Below are positions 36,027 through 47,122 of a DNA stretch of 64,000 nucleotides, in pieces; position 1 is the first letter of the stretch, and each line of letters opens with the position of its first letter. The DNA is from Morinoia aosen (Eukaryota > Arthropoda > Malacostraca > Amphipoda > Talitridae). The notes under the pieces are model-generated. The model had not been told where the DNA came from and ran no database searches. It saw only the letters and a list, made by a program, of their open reading frames with translations. Location of the stretch: assembly GCA_030386875.1 (NCBI GenBank), contig CM059572.1, positions 37,817,732-37,881,731 of the forward strand, given 5' to 3'. The position numbers and the translations under genes are program-made.

Positions 36027-37094
36027 ATGTACACAAATCAGGAGCTGGCAGAGATGCACTTGATCTACGGTAAGGCAGACGGCAATGCTGCGCTGGCTCG
36101 TCGTTTGTACCAGGAGAGGTACCCACAGCGACAATGTCCAGATCGGAAGACATTTGTAAGTCTCCATCAGCGTCTGTGCGAGTATGGAAAATTTGACTCT
36201 CCTGGATTGGGAAGGGGACGACCAAGATCTACAACTCCAGAAGAACAGGAGGAGATTCTGGAGATTGTGAACAGAACTCCTTCTATCAGCACACGAAGGT
36301 TAGCGTTGCAAGTGAATGTTCCCCATACGACTGTCTGGAGACTGCTGAAAGAGTATCAATTGTATCCTTACCATTTGCAACGTGTACAGGCGCTGTCACC
36401 AGCAGATTACCCTGCACGAGTTAGGTACTGTCAGTGGTTCTTGCAGCAATGTGCTGCAAATCCGAACTTTCCTGCCTTAGTATTATTTACAGATGAAGCA
36501 CAGTTCACACGAGATGGCATAACAAATCTCCACAATCAGCATGTATGGGCGTATGAAAACCCAAATGCAACTGTTGTATCTCATCACCAGGTGCGGTTCT
36601 CCCTCAACATGTGGGCCGGTATCATTGGTGATCGGTTAGTTGGACCCCATGTACTTGTAAACAGACTTACGGGGCAGGCGTACACAAACTTCCTGGAAAA
36701 CATCATACCTGATGTTTATGACGACACTCCACTGATCGATCGTCAGCACGCTCACTTCTTGCATGACGGCGCTCCTGCACACTTCAGTCGTACGGCTCGC
36801 CGGTACTTGGATCGAAGATTTCCTGATCGATGGATAGGTAGAGGTGGCCCAATTGCTTGGCCTCCACGCTCACCTGATCTGAACCCTCTCGATTTCTACT
36901 TGTGGGGCCATTTAAAATCATTGGTTTATTCGTCTCCGGTGCCTGATTTGGAATCCCTTCGGAATCGAATTGTGGCACGCTCTGAGGACATACGCAACAT
37001 TCCTGGAGTGTGGGATCGTGTTCGCAGGTCAATGAGACATCGATGTGAGGTCTGTATTCAAGCAGGAGGTGGTCATTTTGAACATCTTCTGTAA
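36027..37094 (+). CDS. transposase with N-terminal DUF4817 helix-turn-helix and DDD catalytic domain
   Basis: 355 codons from ATG 36027 to TAA 37092-37094. A slightly longer frame needs a GTG start at 36003, which is unlikely in a eukaryote. Residues 1-55 (MYTNQELAEMHLIYGKADGN) match the DUF4817 domain common in arthropod transposases, followed by a second HTH region (about residues 70-120). Catalytic residues: D156 (LFTDEAQF), D247 (HDGAPAH) and D289 (SPDLNPLDF), with 41 residues between the last two, that is a DD41D pattern. It cuts and pastes the element by binding its terminal repeats. No internal stop or frameshift is seen. Confidence 0.92.
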   Translation: MYTNQELAEMHLIYGKADGNAALARRLYQERYPQRQCPDRKTFVSLHQRLCEYGKFDSPGLGRGRPRSTTPEEQEEILEIVNRTPSISTRRLALQVNVPHTTVWRLLKEYQLYPYHLQRVQALSPADYPARVRYCQWFLQQCAANPNFPALVLFTDEAQFTRDGITNLHNQHVWAYENPNATVVSHHQVRFSLNMWAGIIGDRLVGPHVLVNRLTGQAYTNFLENIIPDVYDDTPLIDRQHAHFLHDGAPAHFSRTARRYLDRRFPDRWIGRGGPIAWPPRSPDLNPLDFYLWGHLKSLVYSSPVPDLESLRNRIVARSEDIRNIPGVWDRVRRSMRHRCEVCIQAGGGHFEHLL

Positions 37095-37095
37095 T

Positions 37096-37261
37096 GGCAA
37101 CGACCTGCGGAAAGAAAAACGTTCCGGTGAATTTCAATGTTGTGAAGGCCATAACTCGGAAATGAAGCATTTCCGGACATATGTTGTAATGAACTATTTT
37201 GATTGTCTACATGTGGGAAATACATACCTGAAATTATGCCGTGTATTTTTGAAACACCCTG
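37096..37261 (-). repeat. right terminal inverted repeat of DD41D element
   Basis: 166 bp, ends GAAACACCCTG next to TA at 37262. It can be read as an open frame on the + strand but that is only a shadow of the repeat. Confidence 0.95.
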
Positions 37262-37686
37262 TAGTTGTGAAAACTATCTCTATGGAACTAAAAGGGGTGT
37301 GCTGAAAGAGGTAACGAACTTAGCAATACTATTTCTTTAGATGAAGTTTCTTGTTCCAATATCTATACGGGTTTATTATTAAGTTTACATAATTCTCAAA
37401 AATGCCTTCGATAGGAAAAAACTTTCCACTATGTCCGTCTCCAGTGTACGGTAAACTGACTGAATTGTCTACGTAAATGATCGTATGTATTACTCCAGTG
37501 AAATAGTATTCTTAATGTTAAACATTTGACGAGACGTGCTCTAATTTGATTCAAACACCTCAAATGAGCACTGACGAGAACTCCATTATTGAGCTCCTCA
37601 GTGGGAGATGACTGTTAATCTACGAGAATTTGAGCTCCTGGGGGAAGGAGGGGGGAAGATATGAAGTTCCGAACTGGTGGTTATGT

Positions 37687-38043
37687 TATGGCCCCTCAGG
37701 GGGATACAACTATTGTATCTATGGGAATTAGCGCTCCCAGGGGAAAAATGTGAGGGCCCGAGCTGAGAGTTAGGTAGGCCTTCTTTTTTGTTGAAATAAA
37801 ATGATTTTGCTATGTTAAGGACCACCTTTTTTCGGTTCACTGCTGTCCTGTTCTTCATCACCTACTACTTTCCTCTTCCACTTTGATCTTGTTTCATGAA
37901 CTTCTTTCTCATCTTACTGTTTCTATGCCTTTTCTGCATAGATTCCACGTTTCCTTAACTCCATACTAAATGGTGCCTTCTTCCTTCCTCTCTTTAGATC
38001 TCATTTGTTGAGGATAGGGAGGCTTAAACTAACTAATAAACTA
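37687..38043 (+). repeat. SINE-like family, full-length copy
   Basis: Target duplication AACTGGTGGTTATGT (37672-37686, 38044-38058). It lies within an older fragment of the same family (37615-37671 and 38059-38100). Confidence 0.9.
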
Positions 38044-38105
38044 AACTGGTGGTTATGTGTGCCTTTCTTTGGTTGAAATTAAATAGAGTTTTGTTTTGGT
38101 CTTTT

Positions 38106-38450
38106 TCCCCTCAGGGAGAAACAACTATTGTCTCAATCGGAATTATCAATTCCAGGGAAAAATGTGTGAGGGCCCAAGCTGAGAGTTGGGTAGGCCTTCT
38201 TTTTGTTGAAATAAAGTTTCTGTACTGTTAAGGACAATCTTTTTTCGTTTCAATGCTGTCCTGTTTTTCAGCACCTAGTACTTTCCTCTTCAACTTTTAT
38301 CTTGTTTCGTGAGCCTCTTCCTCAATTCACCGTTTCTATGCTTCTTCCGCATAGATTCTTCGTTTCCTTATCTCCATACTAAATAGTGCCTTCCTCTCTT
38401 TGAAACGCTCTTTTTTTAGCGGTTAAGGAAGCTTAAACTAACATAATCTA
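38106..38450 (+). repeat. SINE-like family copy
   Basis: Starts CCCCTCAGGGAGAAACAACT and ends aaactaacataatctaatct. It directly follows the previous copy, forming a head-to-tail cluster. Confidence 0.85.
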
Positions 38451-38454
38451 ATCT

Positions 38455-38840
38455 AATCCAAGTTTCCCTCGTTTCATAAAACTTCCTTCCCAACTTGCTG
38501 TTTCTATGCATGGAGAATCTTTTATACCTTGTGCATAGATTACCTGTTCTCTTGACTCCATGGGGCCTTCCTCCTTCTCTCTCTTTGGAACATTGTTGTT
38601 GTGAGGGAGGCTTAAGCTAACTTGTGTTATCTTTTTTCGGTTCACAGCTGTCGTTTTTGAGCTCCTTGTACTCTCTATTTCAATTCATCTCTTATTTTAT
38701 GAACGTCTCTCCCAACTTAACTGTTTATATGCACCTTGTGTATGCATAGATTCCCCGTTCCCTTAATTCCATACTAAATGGTGCCTTCCTCTTTTTAGAA
38801 CATCTCTTTTGCGGTTAGGGATGCTTGACACGTTTTTTGA
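38455..38840 (+). repeat. two fused SINE-like fragments
   Basis: 38455-38625 is a 3' half (gtttccctcgtttcataaaa through gagggaggcttaagctaac); 38630-38840 starts mid-unit (cttttttcggttcacagctg) and ends in a decayed tail. Confidence 0.65.
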
Positions 38841-40033
38841 GATAGATTAAACTGATTATCAATATTCATTTCAAATTTAAAGTCAATGTAGTAAGCAATT
38901 TTGAAAATAGCAAACATTACTAGATCGTGCCTTCATTTAGCTTTCATTAAGTATTGATAAAAATTGGGTTATTGACCTCTGATCGGTCAGCAGCATTATG
39001 CAAATCCCCTCAGTGACCACCGGTGGGTCCCTTCGCAGGAAACGTGTTAAACTAACATTTGATCTAAATCATCTTTTATGCAAGAATCGTTAACTTTACT
39101 CGACGTGGATGGCTCCGTCAGTGTGCCATTGGAACATAGCGTTCCATGGGAATGTTTTTCTTTGACGGCTGAGAAATCGGCGATGCACCGAGCTCGGGTG
39201 TGTGGGTTTAGTGGTTTTGATTTCATTTTTTTACGAGTGGCGGCGTGCAACACAGCCGACTTCTTGTACAATTGTTATATTTTTTCTTTTTACACATTTT
39301 TGGGCAGTTCTGCCTTTTTTTGTCTAAGCCGTAATGCCATGCGTAGTTTCTATTTTGTGCCTTTTTGTTAAATCTCTTAGACTACATGTGAAGATCACCT
39401 TAATTATCAGTATGATGACCTAATTTGCATATGTTGATAAGGCAATAGCCTGAATGAGCTTCAGGAGATAATCCTGCGGCATATTTATGTTTCTTGAGAG
39501 GTTGGTGGAATTCTAGAGCTTATTTTAAACATACATGCAAGTATAACCAGCCATTGTTAGCGTCACTGGAAGCTGTCGTCTTCAGATACTCTGCGCGCCA
39601 CTCGTAGTAGCAGATCGATTATGACGTTTATAATTTCATCAATTGAGTGTAACTAGAAGCTGTTATTTGCTTGGAATGGTCATATTTATTCTCTTTTTCA
39701 GACTATATTTTGACGAAGTATTGCGTGAACTTTATTTTCACACCATGAAAAAGTGTTCGACAAATTTGATCCCTCGAGGACCAAAGGCTAGATAATTTTT
39801 TTTTCTACTTCGTTGTATTCCAGTAATGCAAAGTATGGAAAACCTTTGGCAACTATGCCAAGGGGAGACTTCTCCTTACTTTGAATTAATGTGAGTAATG
39901 AAGTCGTGCATAGGCGAAATGCTTTTCACATTGCACGCTTCAGAGCGTACCTGACTGTGTTAATTCTACAGGAAACCCTTAAGTATCTTGTACGAAACAT
40001 CATAGGAATGATACTCTACTATAACGGTGAATG
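38841..40033. other. no assignable gene; one GC-richer patch
   Basis: 39078-39260 is GC-richer and open on both strands (+: LLDVDGSVSVPLEHSVPWEC; -: HAATRKKMKSKPLNPHTRAR). Neither matches a family I know and no splice context decides between them. Confidence 0.4.
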
Positions 40034-40665
40034 ATTTAAACAATTTGAAAATTTAAACAATTTTAAACAATTTATTTACCACGGGTGATACAGAGATAAA
40101 ATGTTTCTTAAGTCTAGTACAATGGTCAAATTTGAGTATAGCTACCTGTGGGCCCGAATAAGTTCAGTGACTTCTAGGGCATCCTACCATCAAGGTTAGT
40201 CTTAGGAGTACAATAATGCTTAACCTAATTCACTTAAACTAGAGACGCATTAGACTGATCAATGAGATAACTAACTCGAAATTAGATACTTCATTTCACA
40301 ATATAGTTCATCCCAGGTAGCAAAATTTATTGACCTAATATTGAGCTAATATACAGTCTCAATATTGACTGGATATTAGAAATGAACATTGGGGCAATAC
40401 CTTATTTTGGAAAATTCGGTTGATATTAGAAAATTAATTTTGGCCCAATAACAATATTATCATCAACCCAATATCAACTAATTATTGTGTCAATATTGAT
40501 TTGATAATGAAGTGTTCCCTACAATAACATTGGCTTAATACTCAATTCCTGATAAGTTGATATTTGTAAAACATTTGATGATGATAATTTCATTCACCCA
40601 ATTTAGCTAATTATTGTGTCACTATGGATTTAATATTGAGGTGTTCCTTAGTAAAATATTGGCCT

Positions 40666-40734
40666 GTAAGGTCTGGAGTTGTTGCTGCTTTAGCAAGTGA
40701 GTTCCGCTTGCGACGCGTGAAGCAGCGACCTTAC
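40666..40734. repeat. imperfect fold-back
   Basis: GTAAGGTC at 40666-40673 pairs with GACCTTAC at 40727-40734, and inside it GCTGCTT pairs with AAGCAGC. The segment is GC-richer than the AT-rich repeats around it and is likely a separate insertion. Confidence 0.5.
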
Positions 40735-40920
40735 TAATGTACTCGTACGTCTTCTGCCGTTGCTTACGGTGTTACGCTATGCGGACCTTGCCACTTAAGT
40801 CGAAGATAATTTTACATTTAGACATACTAGTATTACTGAGCACAAATGGATTAGAACTGAGTTTGAGGGGTAGCTAAGGTAGGGTACTACAGGCCCAATA
40901 CTCATTTCCTGACATCAAGT

Positions 40921-41213
40921 TAAAGGTTAGGTTAACATCGGCATCTTTGGGATGCTTTATTTCCAATCAAGCCTGATCCAAATGATCTAAGCATTGGTTT
41001 TTCAAATGTCTTATAACTAACCCTATATATAGGACACCATGACGGTTCCCCCGTAAAGCCGGTACCCATTTCCGAAACCTGGGTTGAGTGGGGTATTGTG
41101 CTTGAGCTTTCCCTTATACCCAACGGGGAAAATCTCTGCGCCAGCGCCGGGATACGAACCCGCGACTCCAACATACGAGCCCGATCCCTTAACCACTGTA
41201 CCACGGAGAGCGC
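40921..41213 (-). repeat. tRNA-derived SINE
   Basis: On the - strand the first ~75 bases look like a tRNA: box A-like TGGTACAGTGGTTAAG (near 41210-41193), box B GGTTCGTATCC (41160-41150) and a T-arm GCGGGTTCGTATCCCGGCGC. A tRNA-unrelated body follows to about 40921. No real acceptor-stem pairing is evident, so it is a SINE and not a functional tRNA gene. Confidence 0.65.
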
Positions 41214-42464
41214 ATATTGTGGATATTGGTACAATATATTGTCCCAATAATAATTTATTTTTAACCCAGTATCAGCTAATTACTGTGTCACTATTGACTT
41301 GATATTGAGGTGTTTCCTTAAATAACACTTTGGCTCAATAATTAATTTCTAATATCGCATAAATTTTCAGAAGGGTTCAAAGACGAGAAATATATATAAT
41401 TCTGATAACTATGTTATCCGATGTACATACCTACACACCTACAAGACTATGAATTAAACTGCATTCAAAATTTATCTAAAATCCATGATTACAAACCTCT
41501 TTGGCATCGTAGTCCAAATTTTGTGTTGCACGTACGTACCAGTGGTCGGGCAACCTGTACTAAACAGCATATATACGTTCATCTATGCAGCATATATATG
41601 CGTGATTGAAAAATTGCACGAAAGCGCTTAACTAAAAGAATGATGCATGCAAAATGGGTTACATGGTAGGAATAGGCCTACTCAATACCTTCGTTACGAA
41701 ATTAAGTCATTTTTATCATCTATATAAATGACTTTATATCATCTTAATTCAATATATAGACATTTATTGCTATAGTAACATATGACAAACGATTTTAGGA
41801 TATTTTTTGAAAAAGTTGGACCTTCGAAACTCATTGGACGACTGAAAAAACAAGAACTGAGAACCTGTGATTACAGTAATTCTGAATATACATATTATTG
41901 TAACGTATTCACATTTCTTGATATCTGTCAAATATATCTGCACTCATTAATGACTGCAATAACTATTCATTAACTTTATTGGTACATTTTAAACAAATTA
42001 CTCCGTATTATTGGCGTACAATATCAACCCAATATTTGGGCAATAATAATTTATATTTAAACAAATTTTATTAAACTGCGAGATTTTTAATTATTATGAG
42101 ATAGTTTCCATTCATATGAATATCGTACACATATATATACACTGTTAGTTAATATTAGAAATAAAACTATTTACTACACTGTCCCAATAACAAGTTGATA
42201 TCATAAATAAATATATCTTTTTCGATATTGTCTTGTTATTAGCCTATTATTGTAATCCAAGATTCCAATATCAGGTCAATAAATAATTATCAACCTAATA
42301 TTGGCCTAATAATTTCTTGCTACCTGGGATATGGACTAGATTTAACAGTATATTCGACAAACGATTCAAGAACAGACTGAAGATTGGCGAAATTAACCAA
42401 GGCAAATTACATTATTAGGACCAGTTATGTAGGGGGCAAGGTTTGACTCTGTGATCTTACACGA

Positions 42465-44046
42465 CTAGTAATCTGATAGGAAGTGAGACTCAAGACTTTT
42501 TTTGAATACCTTATAAGAATTACTTTCACGGATCTCCGCAGGTATTGAGTTCCAAGTTTTAGTTCCAACGAAGAGGATACTGTGTTGTGACCGAGCCTTT
42601 GAGTAATAAGGAAGCATGAATTTACTTCTATTTCGGGTTAAATGGTCGTGATGACCAGTTTGCGCAGTTAAAAGTTGTTTTAGGCTATTGTCGCCATCAT
42701 TTGTTAATGTTTTGTAAATGAAATTGCAAATGGAGATTTTGTAGAGATCCGAGAGCTTAAGTATTCGTAAATTTTTGAATGAGTCATTTGTGTGAGCATT
42801 ATATTCTAGATTCTTTACCGCTCTTATGGCTCTTTTTTGCAGGGTAAAAATTTTGTTGGTTTTATTTTTATCAGTTCCGTGCCATGCTTCTATTCCGTAT
42901 TGCAAGTATGGTGAAATGAGCGTTCGGTAGAGCATTTGTAAGGCTGTTTCAGGCAGGAAATTTTTAACTTTATTTAGGATTCCGATAGATTTTGATAATT
43001 TAGAACTAATATGAGCGATGTGCTCTTTAAAGGTTAGATGTTTGTCTATTATGATGCCGAGGAATTTACTTGAGTTGGTTTCTTCGATTTCACCTTCGCC
43101 AATTTGAATGCGTGGGAGAGATATATTTTTCTTGTATGAGAATGTAATATATTTTGTTTTATCGATATTAAGGCTTATTTTATTAGCTTTAAGCCACAAT
43201 GAAACCTTATTAAGTTCATTATTTATACGCTCCGCCATCCTAGCGGGATTTTGGTCTGGAAGGACCGCAGAAAGGGTACTGTCATCGGCAAAAAGTATGA
43301 ATTTGAAGAATGATGTAGATTTAATGATATCATTGATAAAAATTAAAAATAGGAGAGGCCCAAGAACAGATCCTTGTGGAACCCCATGGCTAATTGTCTG
43401 TGGGTCTGATTTTGCGTCGTCAATGACAACGTATTGTTTCCGATTTGCTAACTATGATCTAAACTAATCATGGGCAGCCCCTCGAATGCCATAACAATGT
43501 AGTTTCGAGAGTAATACGTTATGGTCCACACAATCGAATGCTTTTCGAAAGTCAAGAAATACGGAGAAAACAAGCTTTCCTTCATCTATATTAGAATAAA
43601 GGTTTTGCAAATGATTTAATACAGCTTGTGTCGTAGATTTCTTAGAACGAAAACCGTATTGTATGTCGTAGAGGAAAGATTTTTGTTCAAAATACGAATA
43701 CACTTTTTTATACACAATTTTCTCGAATATTTTGCTAATAATTGGTAGTACAGAGATAGGTCTATAATTGTTAATGCAGTTATTATCACCATTTTTAAAA
43801 ATAGGGGTGACTCTCGCAATTTTGAAAGAGTTGGGGAAGATACCTTGAGAAAGGGATTGGTTGACAATATAAGATATGCACGGTGCTATTATATCAGCTA
43901 TAGCCTTAAGAACTTTAGCCGAAAAATTTTTCAATCCACTTGATTTATGATAGTTATTACTGTTAGGTTCAGAGTAGAGCAATTGCTTGAAGTTACGAGC
44001 AGAATCTCTCTTAGTTGCAGAAAACAGTTCATACTTCTTGATATCA
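42465..44046 (-). pseudogene. LINE reverse transcriptase, 5'-truncated, two in-frame TAG codons
   Basis: One frame of about 527 codons. RT motifs in order: YRPISVLPIISKIFEKIV, QYGFRSKKST, FLDFRKAFDCVDHNVLLSKL, GVPQGSVLGPLLFL, FADDSTLS (catalytic F/YADD near 43280) and LGIIIDKHLTF. The C-terminal part ends FVGTKTWNSIPAEIRESNSY and a short tail to a stop at 42465. Two TAG codons 12 bases apart (43464-43466 and about 43452) lie where family members have Trp and Tyr; no frameshift is seen. The domain copies element RNA at nicked target DNA. The clade is uncertain. Confidence 0.88.
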
Positions 44047-45639
44047 CCTCATTATAATTTGAATTGAGAATTCACTACGTAAAGTTTATGTAAATTTTTA
44101 TATGTTCGCGATATCGAAAAGCTTGAGAAAGCGGCCCGGAATAAAGTTAGTTTTTGATAGCGAAAATGTGCTTAATCAAGCAGGAAATTAGACAACTCCG
44201 TTGAAATTGCTCTTCGGGGTTTTCAAACAAGTATTCGTAGGTGTTGAGTGGGCTCGTGAATTCAAAGAGACACGTCTGCGCATATATTCCTTTTGTTATT
44301 TAACACTTAATAATTTGCCGCTAATTCTTTGTGGACCTAAATTTTTATACTGGAGATCACGTTTCATTTTTTGGGCTTCGTACTAAATGTGTTGACACTT
44401 CTGTGTTCTGTTGTTTAGTTGCATTGTTTTATTTCATTTATTTTTGTACTGCGTACGTTACGCTAATAAAAATTCCCAAAATTTCTGACGCTCTCCTCTC
44501 ACACCAAACTCAGGCGACCGAACTTATTCCTGTATGAAGCGAAGTTGCGGTTTGTAACCCGAGACTTCTACGGCGACTGAAGATGAGCCTACAGTGCAAG
44601 TTGGGCTCCCGCAGTCGAACTAGAACGAACACGTTCGCAGTACTCTAACTGCTACATGGTAAACAGAATGGTATGTAATTTCCTACAGAAAATTTGGGAA
44701 TAATCTCACGAACATTAAAACTACTCCAGATCGCTCTTTGGCCTAACCCTCGCCGGGGAAGGGGCTCAAGCAAGAACGCATAGGCCGCGCTCGAGAGGCG
44801 CATGGAGGTCCTATGGACGCTAGCCGTCTCGCTGTAACGATTAAAGACTGCTTCTAACATTATTACGAAATCCTATCTGATGTCAGATTTTCACAAGAAT
44901 ATGTTATCTCAGTTGTCACAACTCTGCTTTTAATTTTCATCAATACTGTTCCTTGATCCTTCTGCCTAACATTCATCACGTAGCTATCGACACAAGAGAA
45001 ATAATTTTCAAATACTTGTGCTGCCAAACGACGAAGACAGTACTGATAATTTTGAACATTTTAAAAGAACACGGAGCAATAAACTCTAAATGGGCTGTTG
45101 AAATCCTAGCGTATCTCCGGTATTAAAATTCCATTAATTGTATTAAGATGAACGTTCATCTTTACACGTTAGGTAGTGGTTCATAATTTATTCACGGACA
45201 CGTAGCGCTTCTTGAGCATGTGCGGTTAAGCATCTGTAGTTTGCTCTACTAACCTGTTAAAAGGATAAATTGCTAATTTGTTCTGGTTACTTTCATTCCG
45301 TGTTTTTTTGTGTATTAGCTCGTTACACTGTGCAACTCTTAATAAAGTACAAGAGATCGGTGGCCGTATAGATTTACAAAGTGATTGAAATCCATCTCTC
45401 GCTTTTTTTTCCTGTTGAATTAAGCATGATTTTTCTAGAATTCGCACTGAAGAGAATTTAAGCAAAAAGAATGCAGAAATGGATTTCCCAGGTCATTTTG
45501 CGTATAAAATCGGCCACAGAACTCTTGTAATTTTCTGAGTGTTGCACTTATTTATTATTGTGTGCTTGTCTTTAATTGCATTTATCACTTAATGCTTTAT
45601 ACTCCAAAGCTTGGGTTTATTTTTCTTCTTTCAGATCTT
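44047..45639. other. no feature recognised
   Basis: A GC-rich patch at 44560-44840 has no clear frame or tRNA-like structure. The rest is AT-rich. Confidence 0.5.
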
Positions 45640-46392
45640 ACATGCTATCAACAATGTGTGGAAGAAAACGCAAAAATGATCCAAACAGAGACTGTTATGT
45701 ATGCGAGTAGTTAACATTTACCAAAGAAAAGCATAGCATTGCGCGCCATGTCAAGAAACTGTACAAGGTTTACCTTGATTGTGACATAGGAGGTTAGGCC
45801 AAGTCATGGGCTCCTCATATGTGTGTTGCCTTACGTGTGTGAAGACATTTAAGCGCCGGTTATGCGGGAAAAATGTTCGCATGAAGTTTGATGTGCCAAT
45901 GATTTGGCGTGAGCAGAAAGATCACTCTAATTACTGCTATTTCTGTCAACAAAACTTTACAGGCTGCACTACTGCCAATAAAAAAAAAACAGTTTACCCT
46001 AATTTGCAACCAGCAATGCAGCTAGAGAACGCTCATAAAATTTACTTGTGCCCAAACCTCCAGAAATGCGGAGTTCCAGTAGTGCAGATGTACATTCTAG
46101 TGGTGAATATGTGGAGTCTAATGATCCAGAAAGCGAAAGTAAACAATATCATATTCTCAGGAGGCTTTAAATGACTTGTGCGGGGACCTCTATGTAACTA
46201 GAGACAAAAGTGAGCTTCTGAGGCATAAAGAATATAATCTTCTTGAGAGAGGAGTGAAGATAACACTGTACAGAAAATGTAGAGAAGCTGCTCACATTGT
46301 TCGCCATAAAGGCATCATTGAACTTTTTGAGCAGCTAGAAATACCATATTATAACACCAACTGACGGCTTTTCATAAAAGTATTCAAGGACA

Positions 46393-47122
46393 GTACCCCT
46401 GAGGGGGATACAACTATTGTATCTATGGGAATTAGCACTGCCAGGGGGAGAATGTGAGGACCCGAGTTGAAAGTTAGGTAACCCTTCTTTTTCTTGAAAT
46501 AAAGTGTTTTTTCTTATGTTAAGGACCATCTTTTTTTGTTTACTATTTTGTTTTTTGCACCAACTACTTTTTTCTTCAACTTTTATCTCATTTCATAAAC
46601 GCCTCCCCTAAGGGGGATTTAACTTTTGTATCTATGGGAATTAGCGCTCCCAGGGGAATCATGAGAGGGCCCGAGCTAAGGGTTAGGTAGGGCTTCTTTT
46701 TATTCAAATAGAATAGGTTTTTGTTTTGTCATGGACCATCTTTTTTTCGGTTCACTGCTGTCCTGTTTTTCAGCACCTACAACTGTCTTCTTCAACTTTT
46801 TCTTGTTTCATGAACTTCTTTCTTAGCTTACTGTTTCTATACACCTTGTGCATAGATTCCGCGTTCCCTCAACTGCATACCAAATGGTGCCTTCATCCTT
46901 CCTCTCTTGGAACATCTTTGTCGTGGTAAAGGGAGGCTAAAACTTTCTTTAATAATAATAATAATAATTCATAAACTTCGTTTTCAACTTACTATTTCTA
47001 TGCCCCTTCTGCTTAGATTCCGCTTTCTCTTATTTTCTGGACTAAATGGTGCCTTCTTCTCTTTGGAACGCTTTTTTTTAGCGGTTAGGGAGGCTTAAAC
47101 TAACATCGAATCTAATCTAATC
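46393..47122 (+). repeat. SINE-like copy interrupted by a younger copy
   Basis: Target duplication CAAGGACA at 46385-46392 and 47123-47130. The copy's halves are 46393-46600 and 46968-47122; removing the inner copy and one TTCATAAAC restores the usual order of the family. It interrupts the transposon-derived pseudogene. Confidence 0.85.
46601..46967 (+). repeat. SINE-like copy (inner, younger)
   Basis: Target duplication TTCATAAAC (46592-46600, 46968-46976). Full-length unit starting near CCCCTAAGGGGGAT and ending in a TAA-repeat tail. Confidence 0.85.

Larger units (their letters stand above)
35772..37261 (+). mobile_element. Tc1/mariner-superfamily transposon (DUF4817/DD41D type), apparently intact
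   Basis: Flanked by TA (35770-35771 and 37262-37263). It has 166-bp terminal inverted repeats starting CAGGGTGTTTCAAAAATACA, at 35772-35937 and 37096-37261, with a single mismatch that I can find. The right repeat starts one base after the transposase stop. Near-identical ends and an open transposase suggest a recent insertion that may be autonomous. Confidence 0.95.
40312..42328. mobile_element. TIR element with internal ~130-bp repeats rich in CAATATTGA
   Basis: Inverted ends CCCAGGTAGCAA (40312) and TTGCTACCTGGG (42328), flanked by AT on both sides. The interior repeats units such as ctaattattgtgtcaatatt followed by gatattgaggtgtt (near 40470, 40602 and 41271). It has no transposase. It carries a tRNA-derived SINE and a fold-back. 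I cannot assign a superfamily. Confidence 0.65.
40034..44046 (-). mobile_element. non-LTR retrotransposon (Jockey/CR1-group), 5'-truncated, with an insertion
   Basis: Reverse-transcriptase ORF on the - strand (44046 to 42465), then a 3' untranslated part 42464-42329, interrupted by the TIR element 40312-42328, resuming 40311-40034 and ending in a tail of AATTGTTTAAA-like units. The 3' part is repeated at 7910-8160, which supports it belonging to the same family. The 5' end (endonuclease domain) is missing; a TGA precedes the frame near 44047. Confidence 0.8.

Noticed and set aside
41135-41213. tRNA gene on the - strand
   Set aside because: Box A and box B are good but the acceptor stem does not close and a SINE body follows.
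43108-43467. 119-codon + strand frame
   Set aside because: Antisense of the LINE reverse transcriptase.
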